A DNA stretch of 64,000 nucleotides from CADEED01 sp963842515 (GTDB taxonomy: Bacteria; Pseudomonadota; Gammaproteobacteria; Steroidobacterales; Steroidobacteraceae). Location of the stretch: contig CAWJGO010000004.1 of NCBI GenBank assembly GCA_963842515.1, positions 1 through 64,000 on the forward strand, given 5' to 3'. The translations under genes were made by a program, and so were the position numbers. Under the pieces are notes generated by a model. It saw nothing but the letters and a program-made list of their open reading frames with translations. It made no database searches and was not told the DNA's origin. This document shows positions 34,186 to 43,516 of this stretch, piece after piece. Position 1 is the first letter of the stretch, and each line of letters opens with the position of its first letter.

Positions 34186-36594
34186 ATGGCCTCCAACAAA
34201 AAGGCAAAGAAGCCACAGCGCGGCGCACCGTCGAGGACCTCGGAGCCGGCGAAGACATCGTCGCGCGCCACCGTCAGCGGACCGTCGCGGAAACCCGCCG
34301 TCGTGGATCCCGGTGATGCACCGGCCCGCAAGGCTGCCGGTGCGGGCGCGCTCGCCGAGGCGATGCCCGCCAACCCGACCAAGGCGAACGAATACGGCGA
34401 CAAAGCGCGGAAGCCCGTGCCGGGCGCTCACCACGAACCGCGCGAGCCCGCGGTGACGGGCAGCACTCTGACCGAGAGCAATCCGTCGCCGAAGCTCGGC
34501 GCCGGCGCGCCGGTGACAGGCTTCAATTCCACGATCGGACCGCTCGATCGCGTGCGTGCGGATGGTGGGGGCCGCGGCCTGACCACCAACCAGGGTGTGC
34601 CGGTCGCCGACAATCAGAACTCGCTCAAAGCGGGACTGCGCGGCCCCGCCCTGCTCGAAGATTTCATCCTGCGCGAGAAGATCACGCACTTCGATCACGA
34701 GCGTATTCCCGAGCGCATCGTGCACGCACGCGGCTCGGGCGCGCATGGCTTCTTCGAGTGTTACGAGCCGCTCACGAAGATCACGCGCGCGTCCGTGTTC
34801 TCCGAGGCGCGCAAGCGCACGCCGGTCTTCGTTCGTTTCTCGACCGTGGCCGGCGAGCGCGGCTCGACGGACACTGCGCGCGACGTGCGCGGGTTTGCCG
34901 TGAAGTTCTACACGGATGAAGGCAACTGGGACCTCGTTGGCAACAACATTCCGGTGTTCTTCATCCAGGACGCGATGAAGTTTCCCGATCTCATCCACTC
35001 CGTGAAACCCGAACCGCACCACGCCATGCCGCAGGCGGCGAGCGCACACGACACTTTCTGGGATTTCGTGTCGTTGATGCCGGAATCCGTGCACATGCAG
35101 ATGTGGGTGATGTCGGATCGCGCCATTCCGCGCAGCTATCGCATGATGCAGGGCTTTGGCGTGCACACCTTCCGCATGGTGAACGAGCGCGGTGACAGCG
35201 TGTTCGTGAAGTTTCACTGGAATCCGGTGGCGGGAACTCACTCGCTCGATTGGGACGAGGCGGTGAAGATTTCCGGTGCCGATCCGGATTTCCATCGTCG
35301 CGATCTGTGGGAGGCCATCGAAGCGGGGGCGTTCCCGGAATGGGAGCTCGGCTTGCAGATCTTCACTGAGGAGGAAGCGGAGAAGTTCAGCTTTGACGTG
35401 CTGGACTCCACCAAGATCATTCCTGAAGAGCTGGTCCCAGTGCGACCGGTGGGCCGCATGGTGCTCAACCGCAATCCCGACAATTTCTTTGCCGAGACAG
35501 AGCAGGTCGCGTTCTGCACCGCGCACATCGTGCCGGGTCTCGACTTCTCGAACGATCCGCTGCTCGCGGGACGCATTCATTCCTATGTCGACACGCAGAT
35601 CTCGCGGCTCGGTGGACCGAACTTCCACGAAATCCCCATCAACGCGCCGGTGGCGCAGGTGCACAACAACCAGCGCGACGGCATGCATCGGCAGGCCATC
35701 CATCGCGGCCGCGTTTCTTACGAGCCCAACTCGCTCGGCGGAGGTTGCCCGTTCCAGGCAGGAGCACGCGGCTTCACCTCGTTTCCGCAGCCGATCGAAG
35801 AGGACAAGGTCCGCGGCAAGCCGGAAAAGTTCGCCGATCACTACACGCAGGCCGCGCTCTTCTACAACAGCCAGTCGGACGTGGAAAAGGCGCACATCGT
35901 GCGTGCATTTCGCTTCGAGCTCACCAAGGTGCAGGTGCCCGCCATCCGCGCCCGCGTGGTGTCGCAGCTGGTGAACGTGGATGCCGCCCTGGCAAAAGCC
36001 GTCGCCGACGGGCTCGGCATCGACGTACCGGCGGCGCAGCCACCCGTGAAGCCGCGCAACCTCAAGCCGGAAGTCAAAGTGTCACCCACGCTGTCCTTGT
36101 TAGCGCGGCCGGGCGATGGAAGCATCCGCACGCGCTGCATCGCCATCCTGGTGGCGCCAGGTGTCGACGGTGATTCGCTGGAGGCGCTGCATGGCCAGCT
36201 CTCCGCGGAGGGCGCGAAGCCGCGGTATGTGGGATTGCGGCTGGGGACCGTGCGAAGCGCGGATGGCCTGGATATCGACGTGGAGATCACCCTCGAGACG
36301 GGGCCGTCAGTGTTGTTCGACGCGATGGTGATTCCCGACGGCGCCGAGGGCGTCGCGGCGCTCGCCAGGTCGGGGCATGCGGTCGAGTTCGTGAAAGACC
36401 AGTTCCGGCACTGCAAGGCGATTCTCGCGCTCGGCGCAGGTGAGCAGTTGCTCGACGCCGCCGGTATTGCCGGCGGCGCCGCGGATCCGGGCTTGTTGCG
36501 CTTCACGGATGCAAGCGACGCCGCCAAGCCCTTCATCGCGGCGGTGGCCAGACACCGGCACTTCGAGCGGCAGACCGATCCGCCAATCATCTGA
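34186..36594 (+). CDS. katE: Large-subunit (HPII-type) catalase
   Basis: The 802-residue protein has a disordered Lys/Ala/Pro-rich extension of about 90 residues, the catalase core (from about 150: HFDHERIPERIVHARGSGAH with the distal His, VGNNIPVFFIQDAMKFPDLI with the Asn, and RIHSYVDTQISRLGGPNF with the heme-ligand Tyr) and a C-terminal flavodoxin/GATase-like domain (from about 640). It breaks down hydrogen peroxide. The tail domain and size mark the clade 2, HPII-like enzymes. It follows the ferritin-like gene by one base and heads a stress block. Confidence 0.96.
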   Translation: MASNKKAKKPQRGAPSRTSEPAKTSSRATVSGPSRKPAVVDPGDAPARKAAGAGALAEAMPANPTKANEYGDKARKPVPGAHHEPREPAVTGSTLTESNPSPKLGAGAPVTGFNSTIGPLDRVRADGGGRGLTTNQGVPVADNQNSLKAGLRGPALLEDFILREKITHFDHERIPERIVHARGSGAHGFFECYEPLTKITRASVFSEARKRTPVFVRFSTVAGERGSTDTARDVRGFAVKFYTDEGNWDLVGNNIPVFFIQDAMKFPDLIHSVKPEPHHAMPQAASAHDTFWDFVSLMPESVHMQMWVMSDRAIPRSYRMMQGFGVHTFRMVNERGDSVFVKFHWNPVAGTHSLDWDEAVKISGADPDFHRRDLWEAIEAGAFPEWELGLQIFTEEEAEKFSFDVLDSTKIIPEELVPVRPVGRMVLNRNPDNFFAETEQVAFCTAHIVPGLDFSNDPLLAGRIHSYVDTQISRLGGPNFHEIPINAPVAQVHNNQRDGMHRQAIHRGRVSYEPNSLGGGCPFQAGARGFTSFPQPIEEDKVRGKPEKFADHYTQAALFYNSQSDVEKAHIVRAFRFELTKVQVPAIRARVVSQLVNVDAALAKAVADGLGIDVPAAQPPVKPRNLKPEVKVSPTLSLLARPGDGSIRTRCIAILVAPGVDGDSLEALHGQLSAEGAKPRYVGLRLGTVRSADGLDIDVEITLETGPSVLFDAMVIPDGAEGVAALARSGHAVEFVKDQFRHCKAILALGAGEQLLDAAGIAGGAADPGLLRFTDASDAAKPFIAAVARHRHFERQTDPPII

Positions 36595-36618
36595 GACTGC
36601 TGCCAAGGAGAAGCAAAC

Positions 36619-37203
36619 ATGGCAAAGCGAACTACCCGCATCACATCAGGTGACGCCCCGCTGTCGACCGCGAAGGATCCCAATCCCGCGGCCGCCGGAC
36701 TCGCCATCGACGCGGACGATGCCGGCGATCTGATCGGCCGCACCGTGACCATCAATCGCCCGCGCCAGGAGCTTTATGACTTCTGGCGCGACTTCCGCAA
36801 CCTGCCGCTGTTCATGGACAACATCGAGAGCGTCCAGGTTTTCGACGCGACGAGATCGCACTGGGAGGTGAAGGCGCCCGGCGGCACGACGGTCGAGTGG
36901 GATTCCGTGCTCACCGAAGACATCCCCGGCGAAGTGATCGCGTGGAGCTCGGTCGAAAAAGCGAGCGTTCCCAACAGCGGTCGCATCGAGTTCCGCGATA
37001 CCAGCAACGGGCGCGGAACGCAGGTGTCCGTGACGATAGTGTATGACCCGCCCGCCGGCGCTCTCGGCAAGCTCGTGGCCAAACTATTCCAGCGCGAGCC
37101 CAACATTCAGACCCGGCAGGATCTGCGGAGGTTCAAGCAACTCATGGAAACCGGCGAGATCCCCACCTCACAACCTCCGTTCGCGGCGCCGCGAGCCGAA
37201 TGA
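36619..37203 (+). CDS. SRPBCC-family (polyketide cyclase/dehydrase-like) protein
   Basis: The 194-residue protein starts with a 45-residue acidic/polar lead. A START-like fold follows with VTINRPRQELYDFWRDFRNL, PLFMDNIESVQVFDATRSHW and GEVIAWSSVEKASVPNSGRI. Such proteins bind lipids or hydrophobic ligands. AAGGAG stands seven bases before the ATG. It lies between katE and a zinc alcohol dehydrogenase in a stress-related gene order. Ligand unknown. Confidence 0.83.
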   Translation: MAKRTTRITSGDAPLSTAKDPNPAAAGLAIDADDAGDLIGRTVTINRPRQELYDFWRDFRNLPLFMDNIESVQVFDATRSHWEVKAPGGTTVEWDSVLTEDIPGEVIAWSSVEKASVPNSGRIEFRDTSNGRGTQVSVTIVYDPPAGALGKLVAKLFQREPNIQTRQDLRRFKQLMETGEIPTSQPPFAAPRAE

Positions 37204-37215
37204 CAGGAAACACCC

Positions 37216-38403
37216 ATGCGCGCACTTACTTGGCAAGGCAAACAGGACGTTCGCGTCGAGACCGTGCCGGATCCGGAAATCGTCAATCCCCGCGACGCCA
37301 TCATCCGCATCAGTTCCACCGCGATCTGCGGCTCGGACCTCCATCTGTACGATCACTACATCCCCGGCATGAAAGGCGGCGACATCCTCGGTCACGAATT
37401 CATGGGTGAAGTGGTCGACGTCGGTCCGGGCAACAAGAAATTGAAAGTCGGCCAGCGCGTGGTCGTGCCGTTCGTCATCGCGTGCGGCAGCTGCTTCTTT
37501 TGCCAGAAGCAGCAGTTCGCCGCCTGTGACAATTCCAATCCCGCCGACAAGTCCGACCCATCCGAAGTCGCTTATGGTTATCCAATGGCCGCGGCTTTCG
37601 GCTACTCGCATCTCACCGGAGGCTACGCCGGCGGCCAGGCGGAATTCGTGCGCGTGCCGTACGCGGATGTCGGACCTCTCGTGATTCCCGACGGCATCGA
37701 CGATGACAAGGTGCTGTTCCTCTCGGATATCTTGCCCACCGGCTGGATGGCGGCGGTCAATTGCGACATCGAGCCCGGTGACGTGGTTGCCGTCTGGGGT
37801 TGTGGTCCGGTCGGACTGTTCGCCGTGCAGAGCGCGCTGTTGTTAGGTGCACATCGCGTGATCGCCATCGATCATCACCCTCGCCGGCTGGCGCTTGCCA
37901 AGGGCCTCGGGGCGGAAGTGCTGGACTTCGAGCAGGTGAAGGTGCGCGAGGCGCTGGCCGAAATGACCGGAGGCATCGGGCCGGATGCCTGCATCGACGC
38001 CGTGGGCATGGAGAGCCATGGCCTGAGCATCGACAACCTCCTGGATCATGTGAAAGTGAAGACCTTCATGGCCACCGATCGCGTGCACGCCCTGCGCCAG
38101 GTGATCCTCGCCACGCGCAAGGGCGGGCGCATTTCCATCCCCGGTGTGTACGGCGGCATCGCCGACAAGTTCCCCATAGGCGCGCTCATGGAAAAGGGAC
38201 TCACCATCAAGAGCGGCCAGACGCATGTGCAGAAATTCATGCCCGAGCTGCTGAACCTCATTCTCGAGGGCGAGATCGATACCACCTTCCTGATAAGCCA
38301 CCGTCTCGATCTGGAAGATGCGGCGCAGGGCTACGCGAACTTCAAGGAAAAGCAGAATGAATACACCAAGGTGGTGTTGAAGCCGAAGTACACGCGGCAT
38401 TGA
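37216..38403 (+). CDS. Zinc-dependent alcohol dehydrogenase (formaldehyde dehydrogenase-like)
   Basis: The 395-residue MDR protein has zinc-site wording AICGSDLHLYDHYIPGMKGG and LGHEFMGEVVDVG, the structural-zinc cysteines CGSCFFCQKQQFAACD (about 90-110) and an NAD-binding VAVWGCGPVGLFAVQSALLLG. It resembles glutathione-independent formaldehyde dehydrogenases in the AICGSDLHLYD..I.GM pattern. It would oxidise aldehydes or alcohols with NAD. It is preceded by AGGAAACACCC and follows the SRPBCC gene by 12 bases. Confidence 0.9.
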   Translation: MRALTWQGKQDVRVETVPDPEIVNPRDAIIRISSTAICGSDLHLYDHYIPGMKGGDILGHEFMGEVVDVGPGNKKLKVGQRVVVPFVIACGSCFFCQKQQFAACDNSNPADKSDPSEVAYGYPMAAAFGYSHLTGGYAGGQAEFVRVPYADVGPLVIPDGIDDDKVLFLSDILPTGWMAAVNCDIEPGDVVAVWGCGPVGLFAVQSALLLGAHRVIAIDHHPRRLALAKGLGAEVLDFEQVKVREALAEMTGGIGPDACIDAVGMESHGLSIDNLLDHVKVKTFMATDRVHALRQVILATRKGGRISIPGVYGGIADKFPIGALMEKGLTIKSGQTHVQKFMPELLNLILEGEIDTTFLISHRLDLEDAAQGYANFKEKQNEYTKVVLKPKYTRH

Positions 38404-38563
38404 GCTTCGCCTATAGCGTCACGCTCGCGATTGCGGGCGGAACCGAGCCGGCCCAAGGAATTCTTGTAGGAAGGAGCCGCTAGCGCCTGGCTCGAGTTGT
38501 GCATTGCGCGCTCGAGTGCGAGTCTCGAGCCGAGGAATGTGAATTCCACCGTCCAGGAGCAAC

Positions 38564-38911
38564 ATGCAAATCCAGATCAATGCCGACCACAACATCCAGG
38601 GCTATGAATCGTTGGCGGCGGCCGTGCGCTCCACTGTCGAAACTGCGCTGCGGCGCTTCAGCGCGCACATCACGCGAGTCGAAGTGCACGTCGGAGACGA
38701 GAACGCCAAGAAACACGGGCGCGACGACAAACGTTGCATGATGGAAGCCCGCATGGAGCGCCGCCCGCCCGTGGCGGTGACTCACCACGCCGAGACTATC
38801 GCGCAAGCGATCGATGGCGCCGCCGAGAAACTCGTCCACGTGCTCGAGCACACGCTCGGGCGCCTGCAGGATCATCGCAGTCACACTCCTGAGCCCATAC
38901 CCACTGAATAA
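38564..38911 (+). CDS. HPF/RaiA-like ribosome-associated protein
   Basis: The 115-residue protein has the HPF/RaiA domain pattern: MQIQINADHNIQGYESLAAA, ALRRFSAHITRVEVHVGDEN, KRCMMEARMERRPPVAVTHH and AETIAQAIDGAAEKLVHVLE. Members bind the ribosomal A/P sites and induce hibernation in starvation. It lacks the long-HPF C-terminal dimerisation domain. AGGAGCAAC lies eight bases upstream. It fits the surrounding stress block. Confidence 0.85.
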   Translation: MQIQINADHNIQGYESLAAAVRSTVETALRRFSAHITRVEVHVGDENAKKHGRDDKRCMMEARMERRPPVAVTHHAETIAQAIDGAAEKLVHVLEHTLGRLQDHRSHTPEPIPTE

Positions 38912-39367
38912 CTAGTTGGGCGAAACGGGGGCCACGCTCGGGTTCATTGGGATGTGCGGGGTCCGGATCGCGGTGACCCACTGGGCGGCGAGCATGAAAA
39001 TCAACGCCACCAGGTAGTAGATTGCAACGCGCGCATCTTTGGACGGCGCCACCGCCGCAATGCGCGGCGGCGCTTCCGGAGAGCTCACTTTCTGCGCGGG
39101 CGATCGGTGCAGCAGCCCGACCAGAAGTGTCGCGATGCTGGCCGCATCGGCACCTGGGACGCGCCAGTTCGGCACGGTGGCGAGCAGAGAGACCAGTCTT
39201 TGCGTCGCGGCTTCGACCGGCAGGCGCGCGAGGCTGGCGGCCTCCTCCCACGGATCGACATCGAGCCGCGCCAATGCCGACAGCATGGTCAATGGCAGTC
39301 CGCTGGCGTCCTCACCTATCGGGGCGAGCAGGAATTCGTCAAAATCGGGGCGATAAGGGGCAGTCAT
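38912..39367 (-). CDS. Hypothetical protein with C-terminal membrane helix
   Basis: The 151-residue protein starts MTAPYRPDFDEFLLAPIGED and has a soluble part rich in Leu and Ala (LTMLSALARLDVDPWEEAAS, RLPVEAATQRLVSLLATVP), then a single membrane helix near residues 117-135 (VAIYYLVALIFMLAAQWVTA). Proteins with the DPWEEA..LARLP pattern recur next to stress genes, but no function is known. The stop abuts the 3' end of the HPF gene. Confidence 0.6.
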   Translation of the reverse strand: MTAPYRPDFDEFLLAPIGEDASGLPLTMLSALARLDVDPWEEAASLARLPVEAATQRLVSLLATVPNWRVPGADAASIATLLVGLLHRSPAQKVSSPEAPPRIAAVAPSKDARVAIYYLVALIFMLAAQWVTAIRTPHIPMNPSVAPVSPN

Positions 39368-39521
39368 CTGCACACCCTGACACATTCCACACGGAATGTC
39401 GGTGCGTTTGCGCGCATATGGCGGAAAACCGGAGGCGCAGTGCTTCTATCTACTCCGCGGCCGAACGCCGGACAGTCGCGTGCCTGCGGGAGCGACACTG
39501 ACGCGATCAATGGAGGAGTGC

Positions 39522-40217
39522 ATGCGGCGCATTCATCGGGAAAGACACCGCACCAATCGCGTGGGCTGGCTGCGTGCGGCCGTGTTGGGCGCAAACGATG
39601 GCATCGTCTCGACGGCGAGCCTCGTGCTCGGCGTCGCCGCCGCCAATGCCGGCCGGGAGAGCATCCTGGTGGCCGGCGTCGCCGGGCTCGTCGCCGGAGC
39701 TATGTCCATGGCGGCGGGCGAATACGTCTCGGTGCATTCGCAGGCGGACACGGAAAACGCGGACATCGAACGTGAGCGCGGCGAACTCGCGAGCGATCCA
39801 AAGAGCGAGCACAAGGAGCTGGCGGCTATCTACGTCGGTCGGGGCCTCGATCCCGCGCTCGCCGGACAGGTCGCCGATCAGCTCATGGCGCACGATGCGC
39901 TCGGCGCCCACGTTCGCGATGAGCTCGGAATCTCGCGCGAGCTGAGTGCGCGGCCCCTACAGGCGGCCCTGGCGTCTGCGGCCAGCTTCGCCGTCGGCGC
40001 CGCGTTGCCCTTGCTCGCCTGCGCGTGGACGCCCGAGTCGCTGATCCTTCCCTCGGTCGCCGGCGCGTCGCTCGTGTTCCTGGCGCTGCTCGGCGCGGTC
40101 GCCGCGAGGACCGGCGGCGCGTCCGTTGCGATGGGCGCTGTGCGCGTCACCTTCTGGGGTGCGCTGGCCATGGCGCTGACCGGCGCCGTCGGTTCGTTAT
40201 TGGGTGCGAGCGCGTAA
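39522..40217 (+). CDS. VIT1/CCC1-type metal transporter
   Basis: The 231-residue membrane protein has the VIT1/CCC1 wording RAAVLGANDGIVSTASLVLG, VAGAMSMAAGEYVSVHSQAD and an acidic metal-binding stretch before the last three helices, with ALPLLACAW near 160. Such proteins move iron or manganese into a compartment or out of the cell. ATG 39522 is preceded by GGAGG. It fits metal and peroxide defence seen upstream. Confidence 0.88.
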   Translation: MRRIHRERHRTNRVGWLRAAVLGANDGIVSTASLVLGVAAANAGRESILVAGVAGLVAGAMSMAAGEYVSVHSQADTENADIERERGELASDPKSEHKELAAIYVGRGLDPALAGQVADQLMAHDALGAHVRDELGISRELSARPLQAALASAASFAVGAALPLLACAWTPESLILPSVAGASLVFLALLGAVAARTGGASVAMGAVRVTFWGALAMALTGAVGSLLGASA

Positions 40218-40240
40218 GCGGCGGCCGTGATGAGAAGCAG

Positions 40241-40600
40241 CTATTTGCGCGATTGCTTCTTGCCCACCGTGGGCGGACGTTGACGCGCTCGACGGCAACA
40301 CGCCGCGCAGACCGCCAGGGTGTGCTCGAGCTGTGAGGCGATGAGTTTACGCACCTTCGCATCGCGGCGATTCGTCCACGCAGTGAGCAGTGCGTGGGTG
40401 CTCGGCCGAAGCGGAAGAAGTTTATGCGTTGCGGCTAAAGTCCTCGCGTAGCGGAATCTTGCTGACGCGCAGTTCGGCGGCCAAGGCGTCCTGGCGTATC
40501 GGCAGGTCCGATTCGATGACGCCTGACAGGATGAAATCGCGCACGACGTCGACCAGGCGATCGGAAAGGGTGCGAATCCAGATGGAGTGAATACATGGAC
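40241..40600 (-). pseudogene. GntR-family regulator remnant with internal deletion
   Basis: In one minus-strand frame near 40600-40430 there is a GntR winged helix: TLSDRLVDVVRDFILSGVIE, then DALAAELRVSKIPLRE, ending in a stop after a few residues. A second frame, 40400-40241, reads LLTAWTNRRDAKVRKLIASQ, LEHTL and a basic tail, which matches the last helix of a FCD effector domain. The middle of the gene, several hundred bases, is missing. It is the core of a deleted FCD-type regulator. No intact start is seen. Confidence 0.6.
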
Positions 40601-40767
40601 GCTCAGGCTACCTGAAACAGAAGCGGCGTAACCTGCGAAAAACAATCGCCGCTGATCGCAGTTTAGGCGGCTTCGTCCGGCCGGGATGCTCGTCCGTCGC
40701 AAAGGCCGCATGGCGTCGCCCTTCCCTCCTAACGTACCTGGCATCGAACGGTACGGGAGGCACTGTC

Positions 40768-41400
40768 ATGCAATTCAATTTTCGCAAGAACATGGTATTT
40801 CGCCTGATGATTCTCATCGCGTCGGCGACGGCGCTGGCGCAGACGCCAACGGTGGGGCCAGCGGCCGCCTCCGCCGGTGAGACCTTGCAGGTGGCGCGCA
40901 TCGATGCCGCCGGCAAACTACTGAAGCCGGCGGACCTGCAGAACTGGATCTTCCTGGGCACCTCGCTCGGCATGGGATACAACCCCGGCTCGTTCAATGC
41001 GTCGAGGCCCGGGCAATTCCAAGTGGTGCTGATGGAGCCGAACGCCTACCGCCACTTCACGAAAACCGGCCGCTTCGCGACCGGCTCGATGTTCCTGCTG
41101 TCGTTCTACGATACCGATCAACGCCGCTCGATCAACCAGAACGGTTTCGTTCAGGCTGATCTCACGAACTATGAAATCCATCTGGTCACGCCGGGTACAG
41201 GCGAAGACCGCCACACCTTTTATATGTTCGGTGCGAACGACAAGCAGGGCAACCGTGTCCCGCGGGGCAACGCCTGCGTCAGTTGCCATCTGAAGCATGG
41301 CGCCTTCGATGGCACCTTCGCGCAGTTCTATCCGACGATCCGCGGGGCGATTCCCGCCGACGACCTGAAACGCGCGTTGCAGAACCACGATATCCGCTGA
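40768..41400 (+). CDS. Cytochrome P460-family protein
   Basis: The 210-residue protein has a signal peptide (MQFNFRKNMVFRLMILIASA) and the P460 domain: LLKPADLQNWIFLGTSLGMG, FNASRPGQFQVVLMEPNAYR, FATGSMFLLSFYDTDQRRS, and a heme-c motif CVSCH near residue 170 followed by LKHGAFDGTFAQFYP. P460 proteins oxidise hydroxylamine or nitric oxide in the periplasm. Catalytic activity cannot be judged. A GGGAGG precedes the ATG. Confidence 0.88.
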   Translation: MQFNFRKNMVFRLMILIASATALAQTPTVGPAAASAGETLQVARIDAAGKLLKPADLQNWIFLGTSLGMGYNPGSFNASRPGQFQVVLMEPNAYRHFTKTGRFATGSMFLLSFYDTDQRRSINQNGFVQADLTNYEIHLVTPGTGEDRHTFYMFGANDKQGNRVPRGNACVSCHLKHGAFDGTFAQFYPTIRGAIPADDLKRALQNHDIR

Positions 41401-41451
41401 GCGACGGGGCGCGCCTTCCCGCTCAGCACTCGCGGTACCATCCGCCGGCAC

Positions 41452-42678
41452 ATGAGCGCGCCTTTCCACCCATTGAATCGCCCACTGCCGCCCGGCGTGG
41501 CGGCGGGCGAAGCCGCGCTCATTCAGTTCTATCAGAAGTACGCCGTCTTCAGCTGGCCCTGGGCATGGCGGCGTACGCTGGTGTTCGGCGTGTTCGCCGC
41601 GCTCGCCGGAATCGTGTTTGGCGCATCACACGGTCTGCACGTCAGGGTTGTCTGGGAAGGTGCCGCCGTCGCGGTCACTTGCGCCCTTGCCAATGTCCTG
41701 CTGGTGGGAGCGGGACCGATGCTGGCAGCGCTAGTGCGGCAGGCGCGCTGGTCGCGCCGCATAGAAGGTCCGCTCGTGGTGGTTGCGGTGCTCTGCGGAA
41801 TGTTCGTCGCGGCGCTCGCGGGCGAGCTGGCCTCTGATTTTCATGATCACCTCATGGCCGCGCACGGACTGGGCAAGTCAGCTGCGCCAGCCGCCGTGTC
41901 CGACCCGGATCTTCACCAAGTCGTGCAACGGGCGCTCGGCGTGGCATACGACCTGATGCTCCTGTTCATCGCGAACGGCGGCCTGGCACTCGCCACCTAC
42001 TTCACCGAGCCCAGACGTTGGGCGGAGCACTTGCGGCGAGTCGAGATCGAGAAGGCAAGCCTGCAAAAAAGTGAGGCGGATCTGCGCCTGACTATTCTGC
42101 AGGCACAGGTGGAGCCTCATTTCCTGTTCAACACGCTGGCCTCGGTGAGATCACTGATCGCGACCGACCCGCAGCGCGCCAGTAAGACCATCGATGCGCT
42201 GGCCCGGCACCTGCGCGCCACGCTGCCGAAATTTCGCGCGGAGGCGGGCATGGCGCCATCGACGCTCGGCGAACAGTTCGACATCTGCGCGAGCTATCTC
42301 GAGCTGATGCAAGTGCGGCTGGGCGATCGGCTGAGCGTGAACATCCGGCTGGCGCCCGAGCTGCGCGAGCTGCCGTTTCCGCCATTGCTGCTGATCTCGC
42401 TGGTCGAAAACGCCATCACGCATGGCGTCGAGCCCAAACCTGGGGCGGCGCAGATCATTCTCGCCGCGCGCATCATTGAAAGCGGCAATCGACGGCAACT
42501 GGAGGTCCGCATCGAAGACGATGGCGTGGGACTGGCGCTCGGCATGGGTGAAGGCACCGGCCTCGCCAACGTTCGCGCGCAACTGCGTACTCGCTTTGGA
42601 TCGGCGGCCTCGGTCGAACTATCTTCCGGTAGCGCCGGGGGTGTGCTGGCGCGCTTGTTGCTGCCGCTCGAACCATGA
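41452..42678 (+). CDS. LytS/YehU-type sensor histidine kinase
   Basis: The 408-residue protein has N-terminal membrane helices (about residues 42-145 with FGVFAALAGIVFGA and ALANVLLVGAGPMLAALV), a further hydrophobic stretch near 165-185, then a His-kinase domain QAQVEPHFLFNTLASVRSLI (His near 222), NAITHGVEPKPG, and an ATPase end DDGVGLALGMGEGTGLANVR. Its end overlaps the start of the LytTR regulator by four bases (ATGA). The signal is unknown. It lies just upstream of the pyrimidine operon. Confidence 0.88.
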   Translation: MSAPFHPLNRPLPPGVAAGEAALIQFYQKYAVFSWPWAWRRTLVFGVFAALAGIVFGASHGLHVRVVWEGAAVAVTCALANVLLVGAGPMLAALVRQARWSRRIEGPLVVVAVLCGMFVAALAGELASDFHDHLMAAHGLGKSAAPAAVSDPDLHQVVQRALGVAYDLMLLFIANGGLALATYFTEPRRWAEHLRRVEIEKASLQKSEADLRLTILQAQVEPHFLFNTLASVRSLIATDPQRASKTIDALARHLRATLPKFRAEAGMAPSTLGEQFDICASYLELMQVRLGDRLSVNIRLAPELRELPFPPLLLISLVENAITHGVEPKPGAAQIILAARIIESGNRRQLEVRIEDDGVGLALGMGEGTGLANVRAQLRTRFGSAASVELSSGSAGGVLARLLLPLEP

Positions 42679-43433
42679 AGCAGCCGACCGCGTTGATCGC
42701 CGAAGACGAGCTGCCGCAACGGCAGGAGTTGCGCGCATTGTTAGCCGAGTTGTGGCCGGAGCTGCATGTCGTTGCCGAGTGCGCCGATGGTCTCGCCGCG
42801 CTGGAAATGCTCGATCAACACCGGCCCGACGTGGCCTTCCTCGACATCCGCATGCCGGGCGTGAGCGGGCTCGAGGTGGCGCGAGCGATGCGCGCACCTG
42901 GCCAGGTGATCTTCTCCACGGCTTACGAGGAATATGCGCTGCGTGCCTTCGACGAAGGGGCTGTCGATTATCTGCTGAAACCCATCACCCGGGAGCGGCT
43001 GAGCCGCGCGATCGACCGCGCACGCGATCGCCTGGCACACGGCAACCCTGTGGACATCGGGTCGTTCATCGAAATGCTGCAGACACGAATCGGAGCCAGC
43101 GGTAAACCAGGCATCAAATGGATCACGGCCAGCGTTGGCAATTCCACGAAGATGTATTCGATCGACGAAGTACTTTTCTTCCAGGCGCAGGAGAAATACA
43201 CGCGTGTGGTGACAGCCGACGGCGAAGGCCACATTCGCACGCCGCTCAAGGAACTGCTCACGGTGCTGGATTCGGAAACTTTCTGGCAGGTGCATCGCAG
43301 TGTGATCGTCCGCGTTGGAGCGATCCGCGCGGTCGAGAAGGACGCCGACGGCAGGCTGCAGCTCTTTGTGCGCAACCGCGCCGATGTGTTGCCGGTGAGC
43401 AGCGCGTTTCAGTACCGCTTCCGCAGCATGTAG
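42675..43433 (+). CDS. LytTR-type response regulator
   Basis: The 252-residue protein has a receiver domain (TALIAEDELPQRQELRALLA, acceptor Asp in VAFLDIRMPG near 56) and a LytTR DNA-binding domain (about 145-252, FFQAQEKYTRVVTADGEGHI and FWQVHRSVIVRVGAIRAVEK). It is co-translated with the kinase and precedes the pyrimidine operon by 83 bases in the same direction, so it may control it, which is unusual for this pathway. Confidence 0.9.
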   Translation: MKQPTALIAEDELPQRQELRALLAELWPELHVVAECADGLAALEMLDQHRPDVAFLDIRMPGVSGLEVARAMRAPGQVIFSTAYEEYALRAFDEGAVDYLLKPITRERLSRAIDRARDRLAHGNPVDIGSFIEMLQTRIGASGKPGIKWITASVGNSTKMYSIDEVLFFQAQEKYTRVVTADGEGHIRTPLKELLTVLDSETFWQVHRSVIVRVGAIRAVEKDADGRLQLFVRNRADVLPVSSAFQYRFRSM

Positions 43434-43516
43434 CCGACCTCGCTGCCCCGAACTTTCGCTGACTACCCTTTCTGTGTTTTTATGACTCCATCCTGTCACC
43501 TCGGAGTCTTTCGGGA

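Noticed and set aside
33787..35895. A 702-codon minus-strand open frame
   Set aside because: It is antisense to the ferritin-like gene and katE and has no protein features.
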